Assembly (NCBI GenBank): GCA_050247235.1
Contig: JBFWUN010000014.1
Location: 23,141 to 87,140 of the forward strand
From: CAIKBL01 sp050247235
GTDB taxonomy: Bacteria; Pseudomonadota; Gammaproteobacteria; Ga0077536
Length of the DNA: 64,000 nucleotides
Direction of reading: 5' to 3'
The notes beneath the pieces are model-generated. The model made no database searches. It was not told the origin of the DNA and saw only the letters and a program-made list of their open reading frames with translations. The position numbers were made by a program, and so were the translations under genes. Positions 27,186-35,624 of the stretch are shown piece after piece (position 1 is the first letter of the stretch; each line of letters starts with the position of its first letter).

Positions 27186-27957
27186 GGTCGACGCGCCGCT
27201 CCCACACCCGCGCGCCGTCATCGGCGATTTCCTGCAGCAGCCGGTCGGCGAGATCCGCCAGCACGAGCGCCGTGCGCAACGTCCGCGCGTCCGGTCCCCG
27301 GTTCGGCAGGCGTTCGCGTGCGTGGGCGAGCGCGTCGCGGAGGAACGGGATTTCGCGCCGTGCCACCTCGGCGTACCAGTCGGCGTCGGCCATGGCCCTG
27401 TCCTGCGCCGGCACGTGCGCATGGCACAGCCAGGCAAGGCCCGCGCGCGTGACCCGGCGCAGGTCGCGCAGACCGTAGACGAGTTCGAGTGTCGTCCCGA
27501 GTTCCGCAAGCGCCTCCAGCGCGCTTTCCTCGCGCAGACCGCACAGCGCACCATGCACGCGCCACAGCGGACCATGCAGGCGCGCGTACGTCGCGGCGCG
27601 CGCGTGTGCGTCGTCGAAGCGCGCCATGTCGAACAGCCTTCCGTGCCCATCCACGAGTGCGAACAGTGCCGACGGGAGCGCAGGCACGGCGGCGACGAGC
27701 GGGGCGAGCGCACGCAGCAGCGCATGCGGGCTGCGGCGCGGATCGAGCGTGTGGATCTCCGCGTGCCACCACGCCAGTTTCGCGCGCGCGATATCCGGGT
27801 TCGAGCAGTCCAGCGGCAGCGCGACAAGATGACGCCGGAACGCTTCCACGTGCATCAGCGGCGCGCGCAGCGCGGACGGGGCGTACAGCAGTGAGTAATG
27901 GAGATCGCTGCCGGGTGACGGCAGCCATTCGGCGAGCGTCGAATCAGCCGCCGTCAC
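27133..27957 (-). CDS. Squalene/phytoene synthase-family protein, probably non-catalytic
   Basis: A 274-residue all-helical protein resembling the squalene/phytoene synthase fold (HYSLLYAPSALRAPLMHVEAF; AKLAWWHAEI; LVLADLADRLLQEIADD). Neither aspartate-rich DxxxD metal motif is present, so prenyl transfer is unlikely. The mitochondrial relative NDUFAF6, a complex I assembly factor, also lacks catalysis. GTG 27957 overlaps the gph stop as GTGA, which fixes the start and suggests coupled translation in the ubiG-gph unit. Confidence 0.65.
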   Translation of the reverse strand: MTAADSTLAEWLPSPGSDLHYSLLYAPSALRAPLMHVEAFRRHLVALPLDCSNPDIARAKLAWWHAEIHTLDPRRSPHALLRALAPLVAAVPALPSALFALVDGHGRLFDMARFDDAHARAATYARLHGPLWRVHGALCGLREESALEALAELGTTLELVYGLRDLRRVTRAGLAWLCHAHVPAQDRAMADADWYAEVARREIPFLRDALAHARERLPNRGPDARTLRTALVLADLADRLLQEIADDGARVWERRVDLTPLRKLWRALCVRSAT

Positions 27958-28661
27958 GGCACGTGGGCGGCGAGTTCCGGCCAGCGGTTCTCCAGCCAGG
28001 TGCACAGCGCGCGCGGGGAGTCGATTTCCCCATCTGCGCCCCAGGCGGCCGGCGTATCCTCGGGACCGAGATAGCCGTAGCGCGCCACCAGCGTGTGCAT
28101 CGCCGCGCGGCGGCCCGCCGCCACGTCGCGCTCCGCGTCACCGACGTACACGCATTCGTGCGGCGCGACGCCGAGCAGCTCGGCGGCGTGCAGCAACGGC
28201 GCCGGGTCGGGTTTGCGCGTCGGCAGCGTGTCGCCGGAGATCACGCAGCCCGGGGGGTGCGGCAACGTGATGTGCGTCATCAGCGGGGTGGTCAACCAGC
28301 CCGGCTTGTTGGTCACGATTCCCCAGCGCAGCGCGCGCGCTGCCAGCCAATTCAGTACGTCCGGAACACCGTCGAACGGCGTCGTCTCGTCCGCGATGCA
28401 CGCGCGGTACTCGTCGAGCAGCCGCAGTCGCAGTGGCTCGAACGCGGCGTCGTGGTCGGCGAGTGCGAAGCCGAGACGGGTCAGCGCGAAGCTGCCGTGC
28501 GACACGAACGGGCGGACGGCGGTGAACGGCAGGGCTTCCAGGCCCTCGGCCATCCGGACGCGATTCAGCGCGGCGGCGAGGTCGCGGGCCGTGTCCAGCA
28601 ACGTGCCGTCGAGGTCGAACAGCACGGCGCGCGGCGCACCGCGCTCATTCACGGCGCGCAT
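27954..28661 (-). CDS. gph: Phosphoglycolate phosphatase-type HAD hydrolase
   Basis: A HAD-superfamily phosphatase of 235 residues. Motif I is VLFDLDGTLLDT, with its two aspartates. Motif II lies in WGIVTNKP. Motif III/IV are RKPDPAPLLHA and YVGDAERDVAAG. A helical cap occupies about residues 25-90. Its adjacency to ubiG matches the common proteobacterial ubiG-gph order and supports phosphoglycolate as substrate. It overlaps ubiG by 17 bases. Confidence 0.88.
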   Translation of the reverse strand: MRAVNERGAPRAVLFDLDGTLLDTARDLAAALNRVRMAEGLEALPFTAVRPFVSHGSFALTRLGFALADHDAAFEPLRLRLLDEYRACIADETTPFDGVPDVLNWLAARALRWGIVTNKPGWLTTPLMTHITLPHPPGCVISGDTLPTRKPDPAPLLHAAELLGVAPHECVYVGDAERDVAAGRRAAMHTLVARYGYLGPEDTPAAWGADGEIDSPRALCTWLENRWPELAAHVP

Positions 28662-29358
28662 GGACCAGGTAGTTGACGTCCGGGGTGGGCGTCAGCCACG
28701 CCCGCCGCGTCAGCGGGTTGTAGCGCATGCCGCGGATGGCGAGGACCTCGAGACCGGAGGCGCGGAGCATCGCCGCAAGTTCGGAAGGCCGCAGGAACTG
28801 GCGGTAATCGTGCGTGCCGACGGGCAGCAGGCGCAGCACGTACTCGGCTGCGAGCACGGCCTGCGCGTACGCCAGCGGCGTCCGGTTCAACGTGGAGAGG
28901 AACACGTCGCCCCCCGGGCGCGCCAGCGCAGCGAGTGCATTCACCAGCGACGCCGGGTCGGGCACGTGTTCGAGGAGCTCCATCGCGACCACGCAGTCGA
29001 AACTTCCGGCCCGTGCCGCCACGAACGCCTCCGCCGTCGCCACCTGGTAGTCGATCACGAGGCCGCTGCCGAGCGCGTGTTCCCGCGCGATGTCGATCAC
29101 CGCTGGCGTCGCGTCGATCCCGGTGGTTGCGGCGGCACGCCGGGCGAGGGACTCGGTCAGGATCCCGCCGCCGCAGCCGACGTCGAGTACGCGCGCACCG
29201 TCCAGCTCGCACTGCGCAGCAATGAAACCGAGCCGGCACGGGTTGAGATCGTGCAGCGTGCGGCTCGGTCCCGCCGGGTCCCACCAGTCGCCGGCCAGCG
29301 CGCCGAACTTCGCGACTTCGGCCGGATCGACATTCGAGGCAGGTGGCAGGTTTGTCAT
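28645..29358 (-). CDS. ubiG: Ubiquinone biosynthesis O-methyltransferase UbiG
   Basis: A SAM-dependent O-methyltransferase for both O-methylation steps of ubiquinone synthesis. The 237-residue protein opens with the family's EVAKFGALAGDWWDP block. The SAM loop is VLDVGCGGGILTESLARR, then GIDATPAVI and VVAMELLEHVPDP. The carboxyl end GMRYNPLTRRAWLTPTPDVN is typical. Ubiquinone is the electron acceptor of the neighbouring succinate dehydrogenase. Confidence 0.94.
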   Translation of the reverse strand: MTNLPPASNVDPAEVAKFGALAGDWWDPAGPSRTLHDLNPCRLGFIAAQCELDGARVLDVGCGGGILTESLARRAAATTGIDATPAVIDIAREHALGSGLVIDYQVATAEAFVAARAGSFDCVVAMELLEHVPDPASLVNALAALARPGGDVFLSTLNRTPLAYAQAVLAAEYVLRLLPVGTHDYRQFLRPSELAAMLRASGLEVLAIRGMRYNPLTRRAWLTPTPDVNYLVHARRE

Positions 29359-29424
29359 GCGGACGAGTATGCCAGCGGGCGCGCACCGTGTGCACGGCGG
29401 TCAACGCCGTGCCGGCGGCCGCCA

Positions 29425-29697
29425 CTACGTCGCGGTGAGCGCGCGGGGGAGTTCCAGTGTGGCGTCCGCCTCGCCAAGCGTGCAGGGGGCCGGCGGCACG
29501 GCGGGCGGCGTCACGGGGCGCAAGGGATCCACGCGGCCCGCGACGATGTCGTCGATCAGGCGGCGGCGTTCCACGATATAGGTGCGGCGCTCCAGGCGAC
29601 CTTCCGCGTAACGGCGCGCGAGCGCACGCACGGGGGGGAGGGTACGGGAGGTGGCGGTCACGCGGCGCACCGCGCGGCGGTCAGTGGATGTCGACAA
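29425..29697 (-). CDS. Small hypothetical protein with a basic SHOCT-like helix
   Basis: A 90-residue protein I cannot assign. The central helix RRYAEGRLERRTYIVERRR is reminiscent of short SHOCT-type modules, and the C-terminal third is Pro-rich. It overlaps the PP2C gene by 17 bases on the same strand. The frame opens with TTG 29697, without a visible ribosome site; GTG 29661 is an alternative that starts just after the phosphatase stop. Context suggests an accessory to the phosphatase/cyclase pair. Confidence 0.5.
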   Translation of the reverse strand: MSTSTDRRAVRRVTATSRTLPPVRALARRYAEGRLERRTYIVERRRLIDDIVAGRVDPLRPVTPPAVPPAPCTLGEADATLELPRALTAT

Positions 29698-30433
29698 CGC
29701 ATAAGGTCACGTTATCGGCGGCGCCCCGTGCCAACGTGAGGTCGAGCAGCGCCTCGGCGAACGCGCGGGGTTCGGGGAGCTCGCAGCGGGCGGCAATCTC
29801 GTCGTTCGCCACGTGCTTGTCGAGCCCGTCGGAACACAGCAGGAAGCGGTCGCCGGGCCGGACCTCGCAGACGTCCATGTCGATGAACAGCTCGGGGCGC
29901 GCGCCGATCGCGCGCGTGAGGAGATGCGCCTGGGGATGGCCGGCGGCGTTCTCGGGGCGGAGCAGTCCGCGTTCGACGAACTCTTCCACCTTCGAGTGAT
30001 CGGTGGTCAGTCGCGCGAGGGCGCCGTCCCGGTAGCGGTACAGGCGGCTGTCACCCACCCACAGGTACGCGGCGTGCGCACCGACGATGGTGAGCGCGAC
30101 AACGGTGCTGCCGACCGTGCGTTCGCCGGCCCCGAGCGCGAGCAGTCGCGCATGGGTGTCGAGCAGGCTGTGCTCGATGAATTCGACCATCAGGCTGAGC
30201 TGCGGCTGGGCGCGCAGTCGCGCGAGTCCTTCGACCACCGACCGGCTCGCGACATCGCCCGCGGAGTGGCCACCCAATCCGTCCGCGACGGCCCAGAGGC
30301 CCGCTTCGGGCCGTGCGCAGAACGCGTCCTCGTTGGCCTGGCGGACCAGGCCGGTGTGGGTCAGCGCCACCGAGGTCCAGTGCACCGAGGGTGCGCGTGT
30401 GTTCGACGTCGAATCCATGCGGGCATCAGGCAT
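29681..30433 (-). CDS. PP2C-family serine/threonine phosphatase
   Basis: A metal-dependent protein phosphatase of 250 residues, cytoplasmic, with no membrane segment. The PPM motifs are all present: RQANEDAF, AVADGLGGHSAGDVAS, STVVALTI, LWVGDSRLYRYRDG, LTTDHS, LLCSDGLDKHV and ADNVTL. It overlaps the cyclase-FHA gene by eight bases. Because FHA domains bind phosphothreonine, the phosphatase probably resets phosphorylation in the same pathway. No Ser/Thr kinase is encoded in the window. Confidence 0.88.
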   Translation of the reverse strand: MPDARMDSTSNTRAPSVHWTSVALTHTGLVRQANEDAFCARPEAGLWAVADGLGGHSAGDVASRSVVEGLARLRAQPQLSLMVEFIEHSLLDTHARLLALGAGERTVGSTVVALTIVGAHAAYLWVGDSRLYRYRDGALARLTTDHSKVEEFVERGLLRPENAAGHPQAHLLTRAIGARPELFIDMDVCEVRPGDRFLLCSDGLDKHVANDEIAARCELPEPRAFAEALLDLTLARGAADNVTLCVVDIH

Positions 30434-31328
30434 CGATGCTGAAATGCACCACTTCCGAGGGGTTCTCCTTGAAGGGGCGTCCGAGACTCAGCGTGCCACG
30501 GCCAGTGAGCGGCATCTCCTCCCGACGCAGGAATGCTTCGTGTCCGCCGTGCATGACATAGGTGCCATTGGTGCTCTGATCGATCAGGAAATACTTGCCG
30601 CGACGCTGCTCCACCTTCACGTGCAGGCGCGAGGCGAGCGCTTCGTCGACCGACAGGTCCGCCGTCTTCGAACGGCCGAGCACCACCAGCGTCCGTTCCT
30701 GGTCCATGACCAGCACGTGATCGTGGTACGTGAAGCGCAGCCTGGCGACGCTCTCGCGACTGACCGGGGTGACCGGGGACGACATCCGCGTGATGTCCTC
30801 GTGCTGCCAGAGGATCTCGTGGATGTCCATCGTCTGCTTCTTGCCCTTGACCGGCGCATGGTCGATGCAGCGGGTGTTGGCCTTCAGCACCGGCGGCAGC
30901 GCTTCCACGGTGCTCGCGGTGGTGATGATCTGCCCGGGCTTGGCCATCGACTCCATGCGGGCCGCCACGTTCACGGCGTCGCCGAACACATCGGTTGCCT
31001 CCACGATGGCCGGCCCGAAGTGGAGACCGATGCGAATGGACATCGACAACGGACCGGAGTCCGACTGTTCGGTGACCTGTTCGGCGATCGCCTCCTGCAT
31101 CTCGCACGCGGCAATCGCGGCCTGCTCGACATCCCCGAACGTGCACATCACTTCGTCGCCGATGGTCTTGACGACGGTGCCGCCGCGCCGCTCGGTCACC
31201 GTGGTCAGCAGCGCGAGGCAGGTCGCGACCTTCGCGCGGGCCTGCGCATCGCCCAGCACCTCGTACAGCCGGGTGCTGCCGCTGATGTCCGCGAACATGA
31301 TCGCAAGGGGGCGGGTGTCCAGTGCCAT
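30426..31328 (-). CDS. Class III adenylate/guanylate cyclase with C-terminal FHA domain
   Basis: A 300-residue two-domain signalling protein. The cyclase domain (about 5-190) keeps both metal aspartates, D14 in FADISGSTRL and D58 in KTIGDEVMCTF, the base-selecting K54, and the DVFGDAVNVAARME block with the transition-state Asn and Arg. It therefore looks active, with ATP the likelier substrate. The FHA domain (about 210-290) contains VLGRSKTADLSV, SRLHVKVE and DQSTNGTYV, enough for phosphothreonine binding. The FHA domain may tie cAMP output to a Thr kinase and to the overlapping PP2C phosphatase. Confidence 0.88.
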   Translation of the reverse strand: MALDTRPLAIMFADISGSTRLYEVLGDAQARAKVATCLALLTTVTERRGGTVVKTIGDEVMCTFGDVEQAAIAACEMQEAIAEQVTEQSDSGPLSMSIRIGLHFGPAIVEATDVFGDAVNVAARMESMAKPGQIITTASTVEALPPVLKANTRCIDHAPVKGKKQTMDIHEILWQHEDITRMSSPVTPVSRESVARLRFTYHDHVLVMDQERTLVVLGRSKTADLSVDEALASRLHVKVEQRRGKYFLIDQSTNGTYVMHGGHEAFLRREEMPLTGRGTLSLGRPFKENPSEVVHFSIDA

Positions 31329-31510
31329 CGATTACCCTGTGGATGGACGGTGATCGGCGCATCGGCTCCCGCAACGCGCTCACGCGGGAACTCCCTGATG
31401 GTACGATCCTGGGCGAAGTTCATCGCCGAAGTAGCGATACCTTAAGCGAATTGACGTGATCGCGGCAACGCCCTGGCAGCGCGGTGAGGGGGCGCAGCCG
31501 GGCACCACGG

Positions 31511-31515
31511 GGAGG
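31511..31515 (+). promoter_or_regulatory. Shine-Dalgarno GGAGG that fixes the parvulin start
   Basis: A perfect GGAGG stands six bases before GTG 31522. That start places a signal-anchor at the very amino end of the protein, so it is preferred over the longer frame from 31456. Confidence 0.75.
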
Positions 31516-31521
31516 CAACTG

Positions 31522-32496
31522 GTGAACAAGGCAATCTGGCTGGCGGGCCTGACGGGTCTCGTGATCGGCAGCGCGGGAACGTCGTTCGTGCTGGTGGGGT
31601 CGGACGGAACCATCCCCGCCGTCCCGAGCGCCACCATCATGGCGCCCCCGCAGGCGCTGACGCAGGATGCGATCGAGGCACTGTTGCAGGGCGCGGAGCC
31701 GGCGGAACGTGCCCGCCTGCTCGCAAGCGACGAAGCTTTCGCCGAGTTCGTCGAACAGGAAGCCCGGAACCAGGCAATCGTCCGCTCCGCGTACGCGAAG
31801 GCACTCGACGCCGATCCCGCGGTTGCCGTGCTGATGCGACGCGCGGGTCAACGGGTACTTGCGGAAGCCCACCTCCGCGAAATCATCGCCGCGCAGGGCG
31901 CGGCCCTGGCGCCGACACCCGAGCAGGCGCGCGCATATTACGAGGCACACCCTGACGAGTTCCGGCTCCCGGAACGTGTCCATCTGTGGCAGATCTTCCT
32001 GCCCGCGACATCGAGCACCGAGCGCCAGAATGCGCAGGCACTCGGGCGGCAGCTGCTGGAGAAGCTGCTCGCGGGCGAGGCCGATCTGGCCACGCTGGCG
32101 GCGCGCCACTCGGGTCACCCTCAGAGTCGCCTGAACGGGGGATACATGGGACTGATCCCGCTCCCGGACCTGAAACCGGAGATCCGACAGGCGGTGGAAA
32201 ATATCGCGCCGGGTGAGCTGTCCGGTCCGGTGGAGACGGCCGATGGCTTCCACGTGATCAGGCGCGGCGAAGCCGTGCCCGGCACGCATCTTCCGTTCGA
32301 GGAATCCGCGCCGCGGATCGAGACCTTCCTGCGCCGGCAAGCGCTCGCCGAGGCCCGCGCCGCGGCAGTCGCGCGGGCGGTCGAGGAGCATCCCGTGACA
32401 TTCGACACCGCGAACCTCCCGGCATGGCGGTCAGCGCTCCGGCAGAAATTCCCGGACGCGCCAGTGGCCGGGGACACCGCGGCCGGCGGATCGTGA
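31522..32496 (+). CDS. Parvulin-type (PpiC) peptidyl-prolyl isomerase, membrane-anchored
   Basis: A 324-residue protein with an amino-terminal signal-anchor (AIWLAGLTGLVIGSAGTSF) and so probably periplasmic. A SurA/PrsA-like helical region (about 45-145) leads into a parvulin domain (about 150-255) with RVHLWQIFLPA, LAARHSGHPQSRLNGGYMG, GELSGPVETADGFHVIRR. It likely helps fold exported proteins. It is divergent from the cyclase gene and stands alone. Confidence 0.82.
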   Translation: MNKAIWLAGLTGLVIGSAGTSFVLVGSDGTIPAVPSATIMAPPQALTQDAIEALLQGAEPAERARLLASDEAFAEFVEQEARNQAIVRSAYAKALDADPAVAVLMRRAGQRVLAEAHLREIIAAQGAALAPTPEQARAYYEAHPDEFRLPERVHLWQIFLPATSSTERQNAQALGRQLLEKLLAGEADLATLAARHSGHPQSRLNGGYMGLIPLPDLKPEIRQAVENIAPGELSGPVETADGFHVIRRGEAVPGTHLPFEESAPRIETFLRRQALAEARAAAVARAVEEHPVTFDTANLPAWRSALRQKFPDAPVAGDTAAGGS

Positions 32497-32862
32497 GACC
32501 CTGTCAGCGCGGGTGGATCGGGTCCGCGAATTGGGGCAGGATCCCGGCATGAGCCTCTCGATTGCAAACGCGTCTGCAGCCCGTGGTCTCACGGTGGGGG
32601 GCGCGCCACGCCACGCAGGTCGGCATGCGCCGGACGCCGGCGCGCGACGGCCGCATGCGCGGGCCGACACCCGCGAGCAGGCGGTCGGCTACGTGGGGCT
32701 GCAGCAGGCGCTGGAGGGATTTCCGCCGTTCGCATCGGCGCGGTCCGCCGTGCTGCTGACCGCGCTCATTCATTCCATGGGCGGTGCCGCCACGTCCATC
32801 GCGCGCGGCGCGTACGTCAATACCCGCATCTGACGGTGGATCGCCGCGGGTCGCGAGACCCG
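32497..32862 (+). other. Gene-poor stretch with one doubtful open frame
   Basis: This 366-base gap lies between the parvulin gene and the convergent Sel1-repeat gene. It holds one possible gene, 32549-32833 plus (ATG, 94 codons; MSLSIANASAARGL at the start), with no clear ribosome site, no recognisable domain and an Arg/Ala-rich composition expected from a shadow frame in GC-rich DNA. I see no RNA gene, repeat or clear terminator. Confidence 0.4.
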
Positions 32863-33375
32863 TTACTGCGTGCGGCTGATGCCCGGGGCCGGCTTGCCGA
32901 ACTTCCCGATCAGATCCTGTGCGAGCGCCTGCGCTTCCTTGAGTTCCTCGGGGCCGAGCCGGCCGCCGGTGGCGGCGATGGCCGCGGCCGCCTTCGGGTT
33001 GCCGATGTGCGCCGACACGCTGTACCAGCCGTACGCGTACTCCAGGTCCTGCGGGACACCCTCCCCGCGTTCATACAACCCGCCGAGCCGGAACTGCGCG
33101 TCCTGCACCCCTTTCTCCGCGGCCTTGCGGAACCACTTGGCCGCCTGCTCGGGATTCTTCTCGACACCGCGGCCATCGGCATACATGCGGCCCAGGAAGT
33201 ACTGCGCGTATGCGTGGTCGGAGGTTTCCGCAAGCGGCACGAAGGTTTGCAGGGCCTTGTCGAAATCGCCGGCCACGAGGGCGGCGACACCGTCGTTGAA
33301 ATCGGCGCGCGCGCCGGTGGTCACGAGCAGTGCGAGGAGGGCGAACAGGATCCGGGGGAGCACTCTGGTCGGCAC
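32863..33375 (-). CDS. Sel1-repeat (TPR-like) exported protein
   Basis: A 170-residue protein with a signal peptide (VLPRILFALLALLVTTGARA) and two to three Sel1-type repeats: AQYFLGRMYADGRGVEKNPE, AAKWFRKAAEKGVQDAQFRLGGL and the following YERGEGVPQDLEYAYGWY. Sel1 repeats form helical scaffolds for protein contact. GTG 33375 is the start, preceded by AAGGA seven bases upstream. Periplasmic location is inferred. Confidence 0.78.
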   Translation of the reverse strand: MPTRVLPRILFALLALLVTTGARADFNDGVAALVAGDFDKALQTFVPLAETSDHAYAQYFLGRMYADGRGVEKNPEQAAKWFRKAAEKGVQDAQFRLGGLYERGEGVPQDLEYAYGWYSVSAHIGNPKAAAAIAATGGRLGPEELKEAQALAQDLIGKFGKPAPGISRTQ

Positions 33376-33501
33376 GGGTGATTCCTTTGTCGCGTGACGT
33401 TCGGGGCGCGGGGCCCCTCGCTTGGAGCGCGGCATCTTAAACGAGTTCCGCGCGGCGGACACGGTGGCCAGGCGCGAGGCGACCGGGCGGGCCGGTACTC
33501 C

Positions 33502-33510
33502 TGTTAGAAT
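33502..33510 (+). promoter_or_regulatory. Extended -10 promoter of leuCD
   Basis: TGTTAGAAT, an extended -10 box (TGn plus TAGAAT), ends 29 bases before the leuC ATG. No strong -35 box is needed for extended -10 promoters. Confidence 0.5.
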
Positions 33511-33539
33511 CCCGCTCCCTACCCGTCGACCGTCATGCC

Positions 33540-34940
33540 ATGAAGCCGCAAACACTCTACGACAAACTCTGGGAAAGCCATTGCGTCGAGACCTACGACG
33601 ATGGCTCGGCGCTCATCTACATCGATCGCCACATCGCGCACGAAGTCACCACGCCGCAGGCCTTCGAGGGATTGGCGCTCGCCGGCAGGGCGCTGTGGCG
33701 GCGCGCGGCAACCGTCGCGGTGTCCGATCACAACGTCCCGACCCGGGACGTGTTCAACGTGGCGGACCCGGTCGCGCGGCTGCAGCTCGAGACACTCAAG
33801 AGGAACTGCCGCGCGCATCACATCACGCACTTCGACATTGGAGACGTGCGCCAGGGCATCGTGCACGTGACCGGCCCGGAGCAGGGCTGGAGCCTTCCGG
33901 GCATGACAATCGTGTGCGGCGACTCGCATACCGCCACCAATGGCGCGCTCGGCGCGTGGGCCTTCGGCATCGGCACGTCGGAGGTGGAACACGTGATGGC
34001 AACCCAGTGCCTGGTGCTGCGCAAGGCGAAGAACATGCTGATCCAGGTGGATGGGCGGCTGCCCGCCGGTGTCAGCGCCAAGGATCTGATCCTCGCGATC
34101 ATCGGCCGGATCGGTACCGCCGGCGCCACCGGCCACACGATGGAATATGCGGGCGAGGCGATCTCGGCGCTCACGCTGGAAGAGCGCATGACAGTCTGCA
34201 ACATGTCGATCGAAGCGGGCGGGCGCGCGGGACTCGTCGCGGTCGATGACACCACGCTGGATTACGTGGAAGGACGTCCGTATGCCCCCACGGGCGCCGC
34301 GTGGACGCGGGCAGTCGATGCGTGGCGCGCACTGCAGTCGGATCCCGGCGCAACGTTCGATACGACGGTGCGGCTGCAGGCGGGCGACATCGTGCCGCAG
34401 GTCACGTGGGGCACGTCACCCGAAATGGTCCTGCCGGTATCGGGGCGCGTGCCGGACCCGGCCACGTGCGTGGACGAGACCCGGCGCATCGGCATGCAGA
34501 ACGCGCTCAAGTACATGGGGCTCACGCCGGGCACCGCGATCGCAGACATTCCCATCGACAAGGTGTTCATCGGGTCATGCACGAACTCGCGCATCGAGGA
34601 CCTGCGGGCGGCCGCCGCGGTGGTCCGCGGCCGGCGCCTGGCGAAGACGGTGAAGCTCGGACTCGTCGTGCCGGGCTCCGGCCTCGTGAAGCAGCAGGCG
34701 GAGCGGGAAGGACTGGACAAGGTGTTCACGGACGCAGGATTCGAATGGCGCGAACCGGGCTGCTCGATGTGCCTGGGCATGAACCCGGATCAGCTCGAGC
34801 CCGGCGAGCGCTGTGCGTCGACGTCGAACCGCAATTTCGAGGGCCGCCAGGGCCACGGTGGGCGGACGCACCTGGTGTCCCCGGCCATGGCCGCCGCGGC
34901 CGGCATCACCGGCCATTTCGTCGACGTCCGGAGTCTCTGA
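33540..34940 (+). CDS. leuC: 3-isopropylmalate dehydratase large subunit
   Basis: The large subunit of isopropylmalate isomerase in leucine synthesis, an aconitase-family [4Fe-4S] enzyme. The 466 residues include GDSHTATNGALGAWAFGIG and the three cluster cysteines: one in FIGSCTNSRIEDL, two in EPGCSMCLGMN. RCASTSNRNFEGRQG is the usual substrate region. leuD starts two bases after its stop. Confidence 0.97.
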   Translation: MKPQTLYDKLWESHCVETYDDGSALIYIDRHIAHEVTTPQAFEGLALAGRALWRRAATVAVSDHNVPTRDVFNVADPVARLQLETLKRNCRAHHITHFDIGDVRQGIVHVTGPEQGWSLPGMTIVCGDSHTATNGALGAWAFGIGTSEVEHVMATQCLVLRKAKNMLIQVDGRLPAGVSAKDLILAIIGRIGTAGATGHTMEYAGEAISALTLEERMTVCNMSIEAGGRAGLVAVDDTTLDYVEGRPYAPTGAAWTRAVDAWRALQSDPGATFDTTVRLQAGDIVPQVTWGTSPEMVLPVSGRVPDPATCVDETRRIGMQNALKYMGLTPGTAIADIPIDKVFIGSCTNSRIEDLRAAAAVVRGRRLAKTVKLGLVVPGSGLVKQQAEREGLDKVFTDAGFEWREPGCSMCLGMNPDQLEPGERCASTSNRNFEGRQGHGGRTHLVSPAMAAAAGITGHFVDVRSL

Positions 34941-34942
34941 TC

Positions 34943-35587
34943 ATGGAAGCCTTCACTTCGCTCACCGGGCTCGTGGTCCCGATCGATCGCCCGAACGTCG
35001 ACACCGATGCCATCATCCCCAAGCAGTTCCTGAAATCCATCAAGCGCTCGGGGTTCGGGCCGAACCTGTTCGACGAGTGGCGTTACCTCGACAAGGGCGG
35101 GCCCGACAAGCCAAACGAGGGCCGGCCACTGAACCCGGATTTCGTGCTCAACCAGTCGCGCTACGCGGGGGCGCAGATCATGCTCGCGCGCGACAACTTC
35201 GGATGCGGATCCTCGCGAGAGCACGCGCCGTGGGCGATCGTCGACTACGGCATCCGCGCGATCATTGCGCCGAGCTTCGCGGACATTTTTTACGGCAATT
35301 CCGCGAAGAACGGCCTGCTGCTCGTGATCCTGCCCGCCGACGTGGTGGATCGGCTGTTCGCCGCCTGCAGGCACACGGAAGGTTTCCGTCTCACCATCGA
35401 CCTCGCCGCGCAGACCGTGACCACGCCGGACGGTGAGTGTTACGCGTTCGATTACAACGCGGGCCTCAAGCACCGGATGCTGCACGGCCTGGACGACATC
35501 GGCATCACGCTGCAGCGCGCGGACGCGATCCGCGCCTACGAGGCACGTCGTCGCGAGGAGGCCCCATGGCTGTTCGTGGAGACATGA
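34943..35587 (+). CDS. leuD: 3-isopropylmalate dehydratase small subunit
   Basis: The small subunit of isopropylmalate isomerase, 214 residues. Conserved blocks are DTDAIIPKQFLKSI, DNFGCGSSREHAPWA and NSAKNGLL. ATG 34943 is chosen because it gives the family amino end; the frame continues upstream into leuC without family similarity. leuB does not follow; the next gene is a carbonic-anhydrase-like protein. Confidence 0.96.
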   Translation: MEAFTSLTGLVVPIDRPNVDTDAIIPKQFLKSIKRSGFGPNLFDEWRYLDKGGPDKPNEGRPLNPDFVLNQSRYAGAQIMLARDNFGCGSSREHAPWAIVDYGIRAIIAPSFADIFYGNSAKNGLLLVILPADVVDRLFAACRHTEGFRLTIDLAAQTVTTPDGECYAFDYNAGLKHRMLHGLDDIGITLQRADAIRAYEARRREEAPWLFVET

Positions 35588-35624
35588 CCATCTCCATGGC
35601 CGGGACCGCGGGGGTCGTCGACGC

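Noticed and set aside
32549..32833. Possible 94-codon gene between the parvulin and Sel1-repeat genes
   Set aside because: No ribosome site, domain or coupling; composition looks like a chance frame. It is noted only as content of the gap.
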